The notes below the pieces were generated by a model that was not told the origin of the DNA, searched no databases, and worked only from the letters and a program-made list of their open reading frames with translations. This document shows positions 1-15,520 of a stretch of DNA of 64,000 bases, piece by piece. The first letter of the stretch is position 1, and every line of letters starts with the position of its first letter. Source of the DNA: Chondrosia reniformis (taxonomy: Eukaryota > Porifera > Demospongiae > Chondrillida > Chondrillidae); the NCBI GenBank assembly GCA_947172415.1, contig OX359190.1, forward strand, positions 682,001-746,000. The letters run 5' to 3'. The position numbers and the translations under genes were made by a program.

Positions 1-486
1 ACTGTGAGACTCACTGTATTCACACAACACCTTAGCAGCCTCGTACTTCTCTTCCATGACACACTTGAGAAACTAGAGTATATAAGAGGAGAGATGTTGC
101 CATAGCAACACATTCTGAGATGACAGGTCCCACCTCAGCAATGAGTTCAAAGGGGGCTTTCCCTTCCTCTGTACATGCTAGATCCTCCAACACTAAGCCT
201 ACTTCTGCCTCATGGAGGACATCTTGCTCACTTTGAGATGATGGCAGCTTATGAGAGGTAGACTGCGTGGGTAGGTCCATCTGATCCTCATTATCACTAG
301 AGCTCTCATCAGAGGATGACGTAGGTTGCTCGTCTAATGTCACTTGAGGTGACTTTGCAGACGTGCCTGTGCAGCAGTGATCCTTACGAGGCAGTGAGGG
401 GAGTTGGACGTGAGCCGGCGAACCTCTTGCGTTGGTATCTCTGAGGGGGAGGAGTTCCACTGAGGGATTGAACCGAACCTCCTTAC
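1..486 (-). CDS. 3' part of an unrecognised acidic protein gene (partial)
   Basis: Two exons can be read on the minus strand. One runs from an AG acceptor at 488-487 to a GT donor at 133-132. The next starts at 63 and either leaves the window or ends at a GTGAGT donor near 13. The junctions keep one frame. The peptide has a Ser/Asp/Glu-rich middle (SSSDESSSDNEDQMD) and a helical end (MEEKYEAAKVLCEY). Near its visible start is KEVRF, which fits the RVxF consensus of protein phosphatase 1 docking motifs; this is suggestive only. I do not recognise the family. The gene is divergent from the GPATCH8-like gene at 1265. Confidence 0.5.
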
Positions 487-530
487 CTAAGTAGACATGT
501 AGACAACTGTAGATATATCAGCCTTATGTA

Positions 531-925
531 TTGTAGTCATGGAAACAAAGAAGGCTATAGCCAACACTAGTACAGAAGGTTGTAGTCATGGAAACAAAGA
601 AGGCTATAGCCAACAGTAGTACAGAAGGTTGTAGCCATGGAAACAAAGAAGGCTATAGCCAACAGTAGTACAGAAGGTTGTAGCCATGGAAACAAAGAAG
701 GCTATAGCCAACAGTAGTACAGAAGGTTGTAGCCATGGAAACAACACTAGTACAGAAGGTTGTAGTCATGGAAACAAAGAAGGCTATAGCCAACACTAGT
801 ACAGAAGGTTGTAGCCATGGAAACAAAGAAGGCTATAGCCAACACTAGTACAGAAGGTTGTAGCCATGGAAACAAAGAAGGCTATAGCCAACACTAGTAC
901 AGAAGGTTATAGCCATGGAAACAAC
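531..925. repeat. 49-bp minisatellite
   Basis: About eight copies of a unit close to 49 bp containing GGCTATAGCCAAC and ACAGAAGGTTGTAGCCATGG. Two copies are shortened by internal loss of the AAGAAGGCTATAGCC part. It lies between the two divergent genes at the left end. Open frames across it are repeat artefacts. Confidence 0.9.
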
Positions 926-1264
926 ACTAGTCTGATAATTGGGAAATTTGCGATGACTCAAAAAGTTTTCTACAGTGTAGCAATGCTCGGTCAAATGTAC
1001 CATCAGGGGAGAGAACCTCCATTGAAGTGCTCTGCGGGGAGAGGGAGACGAAACGTCATTACAACTATACACTCCACAGGCAACGTAATGTGAAGCGATA
1101 GAGCATGTTATCAAGTACTGCTCCCTCAAGGTGACCTACCTTTGCTGTCGCCGAAGTGCTGCGAGCAGCCGACATTTCTCAGTAAGCAGTTTCAAAAAAT
1201 AAAATGGCGGCCTAGTAAACGGACAAACTTGAATTCGAACATTTGAATATCGAGTAAATTCAAC

Positions 1265-5297
<4,033 letters not shown>

Positions 5298-6414
5298 CAC
5301 TCATCTTGTTGAGAAAGACTTGTCTTGTAATGTTGAACTGATGAATATCATATATATCTAACTGAGATTAATCATGATCACTGCATGCTAAATATATGTA
5401 TGTCATTTGTTTTAAATAAGTTGTCTCCGTCCCCTTTATTTACATACATATATATAACTTTGGATAAAATGGAGTTTATTGCACAATACCTATGCAAAGC
5501 TTAAGGCTATGACGTATTATAATTTTATGGATATAATATATACAATATTTACAGTGAGTATCTGTAATACTATTAATACATATTTCTTAATATAAAGGGA
5601 TTCAAATGAGCCTCAGCAACACAATTTTATCAAATTTGAACGTTTCAATCCCAAAGTTCTTCATCAGCAATGTTCATCAGCAGTTCTTTGTACTGTACAA
5701 TTCAATTGTTTCCAAATTGTTATTAATTTAATAATTAGGATCATAATTGTTTCTTTATATATATGAAATGGATAGTGCAGGCTGATATATATATGGTTTC
5801 TCTAAAATTGATATACGTAAATAGGAAACTCCAATTACACAAGCATATTATTATTACGATTAAGAGATAATGAGATTCATAGAACTGCCCACTTCCAGTA
5901 AACAAAGACTGTTGTTTATATTATATGTATGTCATATATTATATACAATATCCATCCACACAGATATAAATTTTTAACATTCGAATTCACACATTAATTT
6001 TGTTATTTCACAAATTGTTTGTGTACATGTGTTAATAGAAAATGGATATTACAGTAGCTGGAAGCCATATTATAATGAATAGACTGCTGTCTCCAGTTTG
6101 ACATTTGTTTTATAGTGTGCAATGTCTCTTCTATCATGTGTACCAAATTGAAGGAGGTGAAGCCATAGGAATTACATGACTTCACACACAATATTCCAGC
6201 TATTTGGTTTGAATATTTAGCCCTTTCAATTGTTACTGGTTTAGTTTAAATATTCTGTGCCATTGATATTTGTATTTTAAGGCAATATTATGTTTGTAAC
6301 ATTTTTATTGGGTTGTACATGCTTAATACATATAAAATTGAGTGTTTAGTATTGTAGCTATGTAAATGTTTTAATACTAAAACAGCAATAGTATACATAT
6401 AATATACATCAAGA

Positions 6415-6610
6415 TTAAGAAAAAGACAAAGGGAATTCCCAGAAACAGCTGTCTGACTCAGTGGAGAAGAAGATGAAAGAAGATGAAAGAAAGGAAAAGA
6501 AGAAAGAAAAGACTCCTGTATCTTCATCCAAAGCTGTCTTCAGGCTTAGTTCCCCAATAGACTTTTTTACAGAATAGGCATAGCATGTAGGAAAATGGTA
6601 TAATATTAGA
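6415..6610 (+). repeat. Interspersed family A copy
   Basis: Matches the family consensus from the GAATTCCCAGAAAC core through the A/G-rich GAAGAAGATGAAAG block to AATAGGCATAGCATG. It lacks the first 60 bases or so of longer copies. Confidence 0.8.
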
Positions 6611-7119
6611 TTTATCATATATATCCATACATAGATAGACATATATTTATTAGATGTGTTTTCATACAAAGAACACATTAGGAAAATATAATGTAATCTG
6701 TTTCATATTATAATGAGATTAGTTCTTGCACATTTATAACTTCTTTGTGTGTGTGCAGTGAAGCGTGAATGGGACAAAGATCTGTATATACTAATTACTT
6801 TGCATCATAAATTATTTGATCTTACCAAAGGTCTGCCTATGCTACTGATCAAAGCAACATTTAAGTGGTTTTTCTTTTAAAAGGGAATTCACATTACATT
6901 GTTTACACGATTATTATATTACATCATTTAATTTTTTGAGCTAAACCATTAGCCATATGAATTTTAGTACTATACCTATGTGGTGCTCTATAATAAAAAT
7001 TCTACTTTAGTAGGAGTGTCATAACTGATGTTGTACTACATTTAGACATGCATACAATGTATTATTTATATATGACCTGTTACATATACTCATATATAAT
7101 TTAATTTTCTAGTAAACCA

Positions 7120-7415
7120 TGTATATAAAATGACAATTATACTAATACTAATATAGAGTAAATGTATATAAAATGACAATTATACTAATACTAATATAGA
7201 GTAAATGTATATAAAATGACAATTATACTAATACTAATATAGAGTAAATGTATATAAAATGACAATTATACTAATACTAATATAGAGTAAATGTATATAA
7301 AATGACAATTATGCTAATACTAATATAGAGTAAATGTATATAAAATGACAATTATGCTAATACTAATATAGAGTAAATGTATATAAAATGACAATTATAC
7401 TAATATAGAGTAAAT
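7120..7415. repeat. 43-bp AT-rich minisatellite
   Basis: About seven copies of a 43-bp unit containing TAAATGTATATAAAATGAC and ATACTAATATAGAG. The last unit is shortened. Confidence 0.92.
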
Positions 7416-7969
7416 GTATACCACCCAATGAAAGATAATAATTAAATTAATTCTATACAAGAACTGTATTAATATATTTAATAAGTAGTATGCATAATTA
7501 ATTGAGGTTTATACATACAATTGAGTTACTCCAGACACGACTAAAGGTAATACAAAAGTGTAGTTTACTTTAATCTAGCCATGATGCAATTTCAGAGTGA
7601 CACACTACTAGTACGGAAGCCTTACATTGTTGGGAAAAATTGCTTACTCAATTTCAACTGTAATGACAACAATTAAAGACGTTCCACTCCCCATTCCTAG
7701 CAGTCAGGATATCCCATCAGGCTGTGACTGTTACCATGAGAACATCAGCGTCCTTATATAGAAATCTCCATCAGCATTCCTAAGGATACATGTAACTATG
7801 ATAATGCACCCAATTATCATACAATGAGGTAATCCCTTTAATCTTAAGCTTTGTTCCAGTTTCACCATGAGCTAACAATTCAATTGCACAATCTCTCCCT
7901 TCCATATGACCTCAAGGGCTTACACAAGTTATATGTAATATTTTATACAATACACACAAGGACTAACAA

Positions 7970-8055
7970 TAATATATCAAGAAGAAGACAAAGACTCCCG
8001 GGTCACTGGAAAATGGTGAAATTTCCAGAAACAGCCATCTTGCCCAAAATAAGTC
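7970..8055 (+). repeat. Interspersed family A, 5' fragment
   Basis: A diverged 5' end of family A: ATCAAGAAGAAGACAAAGAC, then TTTCCAGAAACAGCC. It stops where the A/G-rich block should begin. Confidence 0.6.
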
Positions 8056-9959
8056 CAAGTGTATCTACTCATCCAAATCGCTACAATACTTTCTCATAAG
8101 TATTATGTATTATATTGTTCATGTTTCTACAGTCCCTCATGCTAGATAGCCAAGTAGGATAACGTATAAGATGATTTAAATATATAAACCACAGTAATGA
8201 ATAATGCATATATACATGATATAACAATTTAATGTCATGGGTGAATAATTCACATTACCTCAAAAACAATATGTATGCTTCTCAATTTAGTGTCAAACTG
8301 ACTGAGTGCATATGACAAAGCAATTCTACTTTTAGCCCATTAAGTTATCTCTATAATTGTGGTTGTTATAATTCTTTGTAAAATTAAACTAATACAGAGT
8401 TGATTAGTACAATGAACAGTTAGGAAATCAACACAGCCCGAGTGACTATGCACCAGAAGATGGTATTTGTGAGTGGGTTAATGATCTATTTCAGTGTGCA
8501 TTGAGAAATAAAAATGAATTCTAAATCTACACAAAATACTTCACATAAGTATTATATAATGCTTTTGGAATGTTTTGGCATTTGAGTATGAATATAATAA
8601 GTTAATAAGAGACTTTAGTCTCTGTTCTGTTTAAGTGTAAACAAAGTGCAAACATCACAGGTTGACTTGACTGCGCGATGACATTGTTACTAACACATCA
8701 CATCAGATCACACTAGATTACAAGTAGCACATGCTGACATTGTTGCCTGGTGTGAGGGGAGGGGAGAGGAGGGGGTGGGGAGGGGAAAGGAGGGGGAGAA
8801 GACAGATGGGTGGGGAGGGGAGAGCTGAGGAAATAGATGGGTGTGGTGGGGAGAGGATGGGGAGAAGATAGATGGGTGGGGGAGGCATGGTATTAGTCTC
8901 TCATTATATTTAATAGTCTTAAAACCCTTCAATTCATAACTTTCAAGAAAGGTTTTCCTATGACAAAGTGCATTCAGATGCACTCCAGTACTACCTTGCA
9001 GCACGTTAGTACATCAGAAGTACAGCATTCAATTAAGTGGTTCTCCGATTAATCCTAACTAAGTTGGTACAGTTCATGTAGAACCAGTTCTCTATAGCTT
9101 GTGAGTGAGTTAGGAATATCCGTACTGTACTGAATCACAATTTAGAAGCCATACAAAGACTAAAGGCAAGCGGTCAACCGGCACTTAGCGATTGATAAAT
9201 TATATAACAGCTCCGCTAATGGATTACCGGAGTTCATGGACACCATACAGTAGATGTAATTAACCATCTCAGTGAGACCTGCTGCCAGCCACTTCTATAC
9301 ACACTGTGTTAGGTGTTCCGATGGGAGATGCAGGGAGATACCATGGATTACATTGCAATGATTGCATAATCACTTGACCATGTGTAGTGAAATTGTAGCT
9401 CATTTTTAACATTTTATACCCAAGACCATGTTATACATACATACCGAGCATTTCGGTTCCATTCCAGCAAATTACTTCTTTCATGTTTACCTCTTCATAA
9501 ATTTTGAGAGTAACTACTTGTGGTTTTGATTATCACTTCAATTATTCATACATACATACACCTGCACACATTATATGTACATATATAAGTTTTAGAAGAA
9601 AGTTTTCAGTAAACACAGACCAATTAGTGGACCAAATTTTCTTAAATATCCTACATCTAGCAATGTCTGGTCATGTGAGTGTAAGTTCTTGAATTTCCCT
9701 TTCCCAGACTCTTTTCCTCCAGTCCTGGGACACTAATACTAGTAGTATCACAGTATCATAGACGGAAAGTCTGCAGGACAACATGGCACAGCAAGGAGGA
9801 AAGTCACACTGCTCTCCCCAGCCACGCCCACTCATATGAAACCACGCCCACTCATATGAAACCACGCCCATTCATATAAAACCACGCCCATTTATACTAA
9901 GCCATGCACCCTCCTGTCTAATGATACACTGTTCCCCTTAAAACATTTCTCAGTTGCAG

Positions 9960-10230
9960 CAGTGACACACCCTCCCTAGTCGCAGTGACACACCCTCCCT
10001 AGTCGCAGTGACACACCCTCCCTAGTCGCAGTGACACACCCTCCCTAGTCGCAGTGACACACCCTCCCTAGTCGCAGTGACACACCCTCCCTAGTCGCAG
10101 TGACACACCCTCCCTAGTCGCAGTGACACACCCTCCCTAGTCGCAGTGACACACCCTCCCTAGTCGCAGTGACACACCCTCCCTAGTCGCAGTGACACAC
10201 CCTCCCTAGTCGCAGTGACACACCCTCACA
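9960..10230. repeat. 23-bp minisatellite
   Basis: About twelve nearly identical head-to-tail copies of CAGTGACACACCCTCCC plus TAGTCG. There are no spacers between copies, so this is not a CRISPR array. Confidence 0.95.
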
Positions 10231-10675
10231 TTGCCACACACATATAATATTGGAATAATAAACAACTTGTGCACTACACCTGCAGATCTACAACCTGAGG
10301 GAGGGGGGGATGGGACAGATAATGACTGCCTTCATTGCATCACTGGTCCCTCTTCAGGCTTCCCTGGTACAGACATGCTTAACAACAATGAAAATGAAAT
10401 CATTACATTTTATACAGAAACAATGTCACTGTTTCAACTACTGTAGAGAAGAATCCTTTCCATCGACACTATATCTTCCAGAGACATCCAGGAGTATCAT
10501 CACCTAATAAACAGTACGTCTTCGATAACAATCCGCTCGTGACCTCGTGTGTATATACATAGTCATGACTAAAGGGAAACACACTCATGATACTGGTCCA
10601 TCTGATGGCTGAACAAGGAGAAGTTGTTCACTGTTGCTAGGCTACAACATAGCACAAATGTACATTGACTCCCAG

Positions 10676-10862
10676 GATCACTGATGAAGGGTGGAATTCC
10701 CAAAAACGGCTGTCAGACCCAGTGGAGAAGAAGATGAAGGAAAAAGAAGGAAGAAAAGACTCCTGTATCTTCATCCAAAGCTCTCTTCAGGTTTAGTTCC
10801 CCTATAGGCTCTTTTACAGAATAGGCATAGCATGTAGGAAAATGGTATCTTAGATTTTTCAT
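10676..10862 (+). repeat. Interspersed family A copy
   Basis: Begins near CAGGATCACTGATGAAGGG and runs through the GAATTCCCAAAAACGGC core and the CTTCATCCAAAGCTCTCTTC block to TTAGATTTTTCAT. Confidence 0.85.
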
Positions 10863-12449
10863 TGATACTTTGAGCTATTTATACTACACAACTACAATAC
10901 AGGTATACTCTATGCCATTGACATTCATATATATATATTCATAGGACATGGATGTATGAGTGGACTTTAGATACTCTCAAGTCAATCATTATAAGTGTGT
11001 TTTGAATTAATCATTTGACATTCTCATATCTTTAGGACTCATACTTGAAGGAAAAGAGAGCAGGTGTGATAATTCCTGCAAGGCATTTTCAATGCATAAC
11101 ATCACCTCACCTGAGCCCTAATATAGAGTAGAGTAGAGGCTAAATTACTAACACCAGCCATATTGGAACTGAACCCAATGAAATGTGTTGCCCCATCAGG
11201 GGACAAAGCATGGATCAAATGGGGTATTGCGCAATCCACACAAACAGACAAGTTCAATAAAAATATCTCAAAAAATAAAGTTAAAAGTCATCAGTTGCCA
11301 TGGTAACTTGTATCACTGCCTACTTACATTGGAAATGCAGTAAAAAAGACAGCGACCATATATGGTAAGGCTTTCTGTCACCTAGTGATTTAACATGATG
11401 ACTTCACTAGCTAGTACAAGAGCCATATTGCACGCACAATCAGTACACATGTTGGTATCTGAATATTTCTCACATGCTTGTACTGGAGGGATTCTTTCAA
11501 TATAAAGATATGCCTGTTGCTAACAAATGCTGCTTACTGTTGCTAAGATTAGAACTTAACCAGTAGATATGCTAAAAATGATTGACATGAGAAAATACTG
11601 TTTGAGGAATGTCCCATCTTTCCCCACTCTACCAGCACCAGCTGTAAGCAGAGACCATCTGAGATGTCCTGAGGTAGACATATTTCTGCACTCCAGACAA
11701 CTTTTGAAGAGCCAATCATTGCCTACAGTTATCAGGTAATGGTTTATTGTCAAATTGGAATCTCATTGGACAAGTGGAGGCTGATTGTGGTATCCATGAC
11801 AACAGTGTACAACAGCACTACCCACACTTTGAGGTGCACAATCCTTTAAATTAAAGTTTTCATAAATACAGATCATTCACTTGATTACAAAACTACATGT
11901 CTACAGGCTATCAGTGGTTATCAAAGCAGTGCCACGCCCATTTAAGGTGTGTATAGGACAAACCACTACACATTATACAAGTAAATAAACAGATCAAATA
12001 ATTTGTACAAGATCTAGCCATGAAGAGAATGTTACAGATAATCGAACTTCCCATATTATTATTCTGTATTATATTTAAATTTAACACAATGTTTTACTTT
12101 CAATGTTGACTGAGGTTCCTTTGATGTGGTCAGGAGTTATGAAAACTATTTCCTGTGTATTTGATATGTTCTGTATGACCACTGAGGTAGGGCACAGCTG
12201 AAGGAGGTGATAGTGGTGAATTTGGATGATGGGAAATGACATAATATACAAATAAAAAATTAACAGTCTCTTCAAAAATCTGAAAATAACAATTTTTAAA
12301 AAGCTATTTCATCATGAAATCAGGCAGGATATTCTGTCAACCCACATGGCAAGCAGCTTCAGATCGAAGCAGTATTCTTAATCGAAGCAGTATTCTTAAT
12401 CGGCCAATCAATGCACTGTTAAACATTTGGTGAACGCTATATTACATAC

Positions 12450-12540
12450 ACACAATAGATCAAGAAGAAGATAAAGACTCCCAGGGTCACTGATGAAGGG
12501 TGGAAATCCAAGAAATAGCTGTCTGACCCAGTATTGTATG
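12450..12540 (+). repeat. Interspersed family A, 5' fragment
   Basis: The 5' third of family A (AGATCAAGAAGAAGATAAAG, CACTGATGAAGGGTGGAA), truncated after CTGTCTGACCCAGT. Confidence 0.7.
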
Positions 12541-13477
12541 ATAACTATAGATCTTGGAATACGGTGTGTTTAGATAATTTATACACCTAAGTGGAGGGGG
12601 AGGGATGGGAAGAAGGAGGAGATTTATTAAAAATTGCCGTCACATGAAATAAGCCACATTCTGAATATTCTAATTAGTGATGTACTCTCACCTTAGAGGT
12701 CATGGTATAAGTATTATAATTGCAGGTTTCTCTTAAGAAAAGACAGGGTACAAAATACAGTATGGCAAATTGTGCATGGACACCCTATTTAATAGGTTTG
12801 TTTAGTAGTAAAATGATTTCTACTTTCTTTTAGAAAAATTTAAAAAGTCTTAAGACAAAAAATTAGTCAATGTAAATCTATATTAAAACTTTGATTGCTG
12901 TTTCAATATAAGAAAATAGAATAGACTATTAATATGACACTCTATCCAGTAATTCCTATAGCATTCATAACATTGCATAAATCAGAACACAGCTTATCCT
13001 TGTCGTGCGAGAGGTAGTGAAGACGTACACGTACCGGATGCAATAAACTTCATTTTAAAGGTACTAAAACACTAAATTTAATGGGCCAACCATAATGGTC
13101 CATTCCATTAGATGTTAAGTGCATTAGCCAATGTAACTATTGTATAGTGGATACAGTTAATTGCCTCCAAGTTCAAATGATCTGCCAAGACCTCTAAAAA
13201 ACACCATGGCAAATCTGAGAGGGTTGATTCACTAAAATTCTATTCTAAGGAATCCATTAAAACCTCAGACGGATAAGCTTCATTGATTTCACCCCCGCAA
13301 GAATCCTTAGATAAACAATGGTTACACAAATGCGGGGGATACGCGACTCTAATCCAATTAAGAAATACGTCAAACAGTTTTTGCGTGGGCTATCGCCCCC
13401 GCCATTTGTGCGAGTACTCCAAATTGCGTGGGCTAAGGCTAAATAGGGCCTCTATCGCCTACGCAATCGTCACCGCT

Positions 13478-13485
13478 TATAAAAG
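13478..13485 (+). promoter_or_regulatory. TATA box of the ETS gene
   Basis: TATAAAAG lies 46 bp upstream of the ATG at 13524, in a locally GC-richer patch with several GCGTGGGC/CCCCCGC-like words. The spacing suits a start site near 13508. This is inference from consensus and position. Confidence 0.6.
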
Positions 13486-13523
13486 TGTCGCCCTCGCAAA
13501 ACCCTCATTTGTTCACTCAAGGA

Positions 13524-15032
13524 ATGGAAAATCGAGCTAATATGCCTTCAACAACTCAAGAAGACGACTTTCTGCAATTGGTATGTCTTTCAAACTCCCA
13601 ATTGACCATACACAGAGTGAAGCGTATTGACTATCATTTGCTTTCGTTTAACAGGTGTCATCTTTAAACTGCGACCAATCGTCCATGGGCCTAGCTAGCG
13701 TCCCGTCCAACCCGCTTCAGATGCAGGTGGCGACAAGGATAGCAATGACGCACGAGCAATCTCCTTCGACGCCAGAGGGTGCTAGCGCTAGCGACAGTCT
13801 CAACTCGTCGGAGAGATCTCCATTTTCTGAAGAATCTCTGATAAGTCCAGATCGTTCGCCCAACCAGCCGGGAGAGGTGGCCACGAAACCGAAGAAGAGC
13901 CTCCGCGCACAACTGGAGGAGAAGCTACCTAGAAACGTCAGACTACCCCAAAGTAAGCATTCGAGCGTTAAGGTTAAGCCAGTAGTGTGGGTGGCGGGGT
14001 AGAGCGGTATAGAGTACGAAGGACAAGTGTCTTGTATGCAAGGTTAATATAGCTTATTGAAGTGTTTGTGTAAGTTGACCGATGGTTACATCACTCACTG
14101 CTCACTTTTCGATATGCCCTATAGGGAAAGGAGGAATGCAGTTATGGCAGTTCCTATATGCCCTGCTACAAGAAGGACACAGTGACATTATCCAATACAC
14201 CGAGGATGATTCTGGATTGGAGTTTCGCATCATTGAGCCTGATGCCATTGCAATCTGGTGGGGCTACCAGAAGAACCACCAAAACATGAACTTTGATAAA
14301 TTTAGCAGATCACTTCGTTACTATTACGAGAGGAAGTTGATACAGAGGGTGTATGGAGAGAAGTTTGTCTATCGCTTTTGCTGCCATCCAGAGTATCTCT
14401 ATGAGGTGCTGGACTCTGTGGACACAAGACCGAAATTGAAACCTATGCCACTTGCAGCCAAACTGACTATGGGACAACAAAAGGGGAAAACCCTGCCTGA
14501 TTGGGAAGACATCAAGACTGAGAATGTTGCCAGTTGCATGCCAACTGCTCTGCCCCTTTCAAACACATCAATCCCAACCAACAGTCCACCCTTGCTTCAC
14601 CAACACGTTCCCATGACAACACAGAACCACGCCCCCAGCTACCTTCCCCATGGACATTGGTCTTCCACCGGCCCACAGTACAATCAATACTACTCCAGTC
14701 CGGTGACAACCAGTGATGTCTGGCCCTTCCGGGGGCAGTGGCCCTCGACTGTACCTTCGACTGTTCCTCCCTACACCTCCAACTACCCTACATCTTGTTA
14801 CAATCATCAACCCATAATGGCTCAATCAAACTGCCTCTCTGTTCCCATGACAACCAACATCCCTTCCCCCTCCTCTGAGCATGGGTCATCATGTGCATAC
14901 TCTAATGCAGTTTGTGGATCCAATTTGGCCAGCCCGGAGTCGACACTCTCGCCAACCACAAGTGACATTCACAACATTTCTCCACCACTTGTTGCTCATA
15001 GTAGCTTTCCATCACATGAATTCTTCTTTTAA
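13524..15032 (+). CDS. ETS-domain transcription factor, PEA3/ETV-like
   Basis: Three exons join in frame: 13524-13580, 13655-13952 and 14125-15032, about 420 residues. Residues 124-207 form an ETS winged-helix domain beginning LWQFLYALL. Its recognition helix, around residues 172-186 (NMNFDKFSRSLRYYY), includes R180 and R183 at the positions where ETS proteins contact GGAA. The stretch WWGYQKNHQNMN and the following YYYERKLIQRV most resemble the PEA3 group (ETV1/4/5), but the domain is divergent and the subgroup call is tentative. The first 120 residues are Ser/Pro-rich, with several SP motifs that could be MAPK sites. The tail after the domain is Pro/Thr/Ser/Tyr-rich, as in many ETS activators. 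There is no PNT domain. A TATA box lies 46 bp upstream, and CAPZA follows 490 bp downstream on the same strand. Confidence 0.93.
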
Positions 15033-15520
15033 ACTCACAAGCTCTTTAAAAGAGATCATTTTCCTGAATTTCTTAAATATGTACTTTTTGTATGAAATAT
15101 TTTATTGTTTACCCAATTGATGTCATTCACTAGTTAAATGAATTACTTTTCAACAGTACCAGCTTAGCAGATCACTTAGAGCGCTTTTAGCTAACAAAGT
15201 AAAAGGTTCACTTTATTAAAACAACATTAAGAAGAGATCATACCTTTCGTAGTCAACCTGACGCCATATTGTCTACTAATCAGATTTAGGAATTCAATAT
15301 GGAAGTGGAACTTTACAGCTCTATAAAAGGAAATTTTGCTTTACTGTTTTCTTTATATTCATTATATAGGCTATGTTTATAATATAAAATGTATGATACT
15401 GTACCATATTCTTCACAAATACTATAATAATAACGCGTATAAATTATAGTGCGGGACAAAGACACGCGACCGAACTCCTCCTTCGAATAAGCCTTTTGTG
15501 TATTTCGCTTGTCAAGCATC

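Larger units (their letters stand above)
5298..13477. other. Gene-poor, AT-rich intergenic stretch
   Basis: I see no exon that I can support on either strand in these 8.2 kb. The stretch holds several copies of interspersed family A, minisatellites at 7120 and 9960, a GT/G-rich patch at 8745-8885 and long A/T-rich unique sequence. A hairpin-core motif (AACGTTTCAATCC...TTCATCAG) lies near 5638-5690. Any regulatory role for the ETS gene downstream is unknown. Confidence 0.6.

Noticed and set aside
6415..6678. Minus-strand open frames with FFFSFLSSSFIFF-like peptides
   Set aside because: The same peptides recur wherever family A is inserted; they are complements of its purine-rich block.
8708..9004. 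Minus-strand open frame rich in Pro, His and Ser
   Set aside because: It arises from a G-rich imperfect repeat; composition is unlike the real exons nearby.
9960..10230. CRISPR-like regular array
   Set aside because: Units are directly adjacent with no unique spacers, in a eukaryotic genome; it is a minisatellite.
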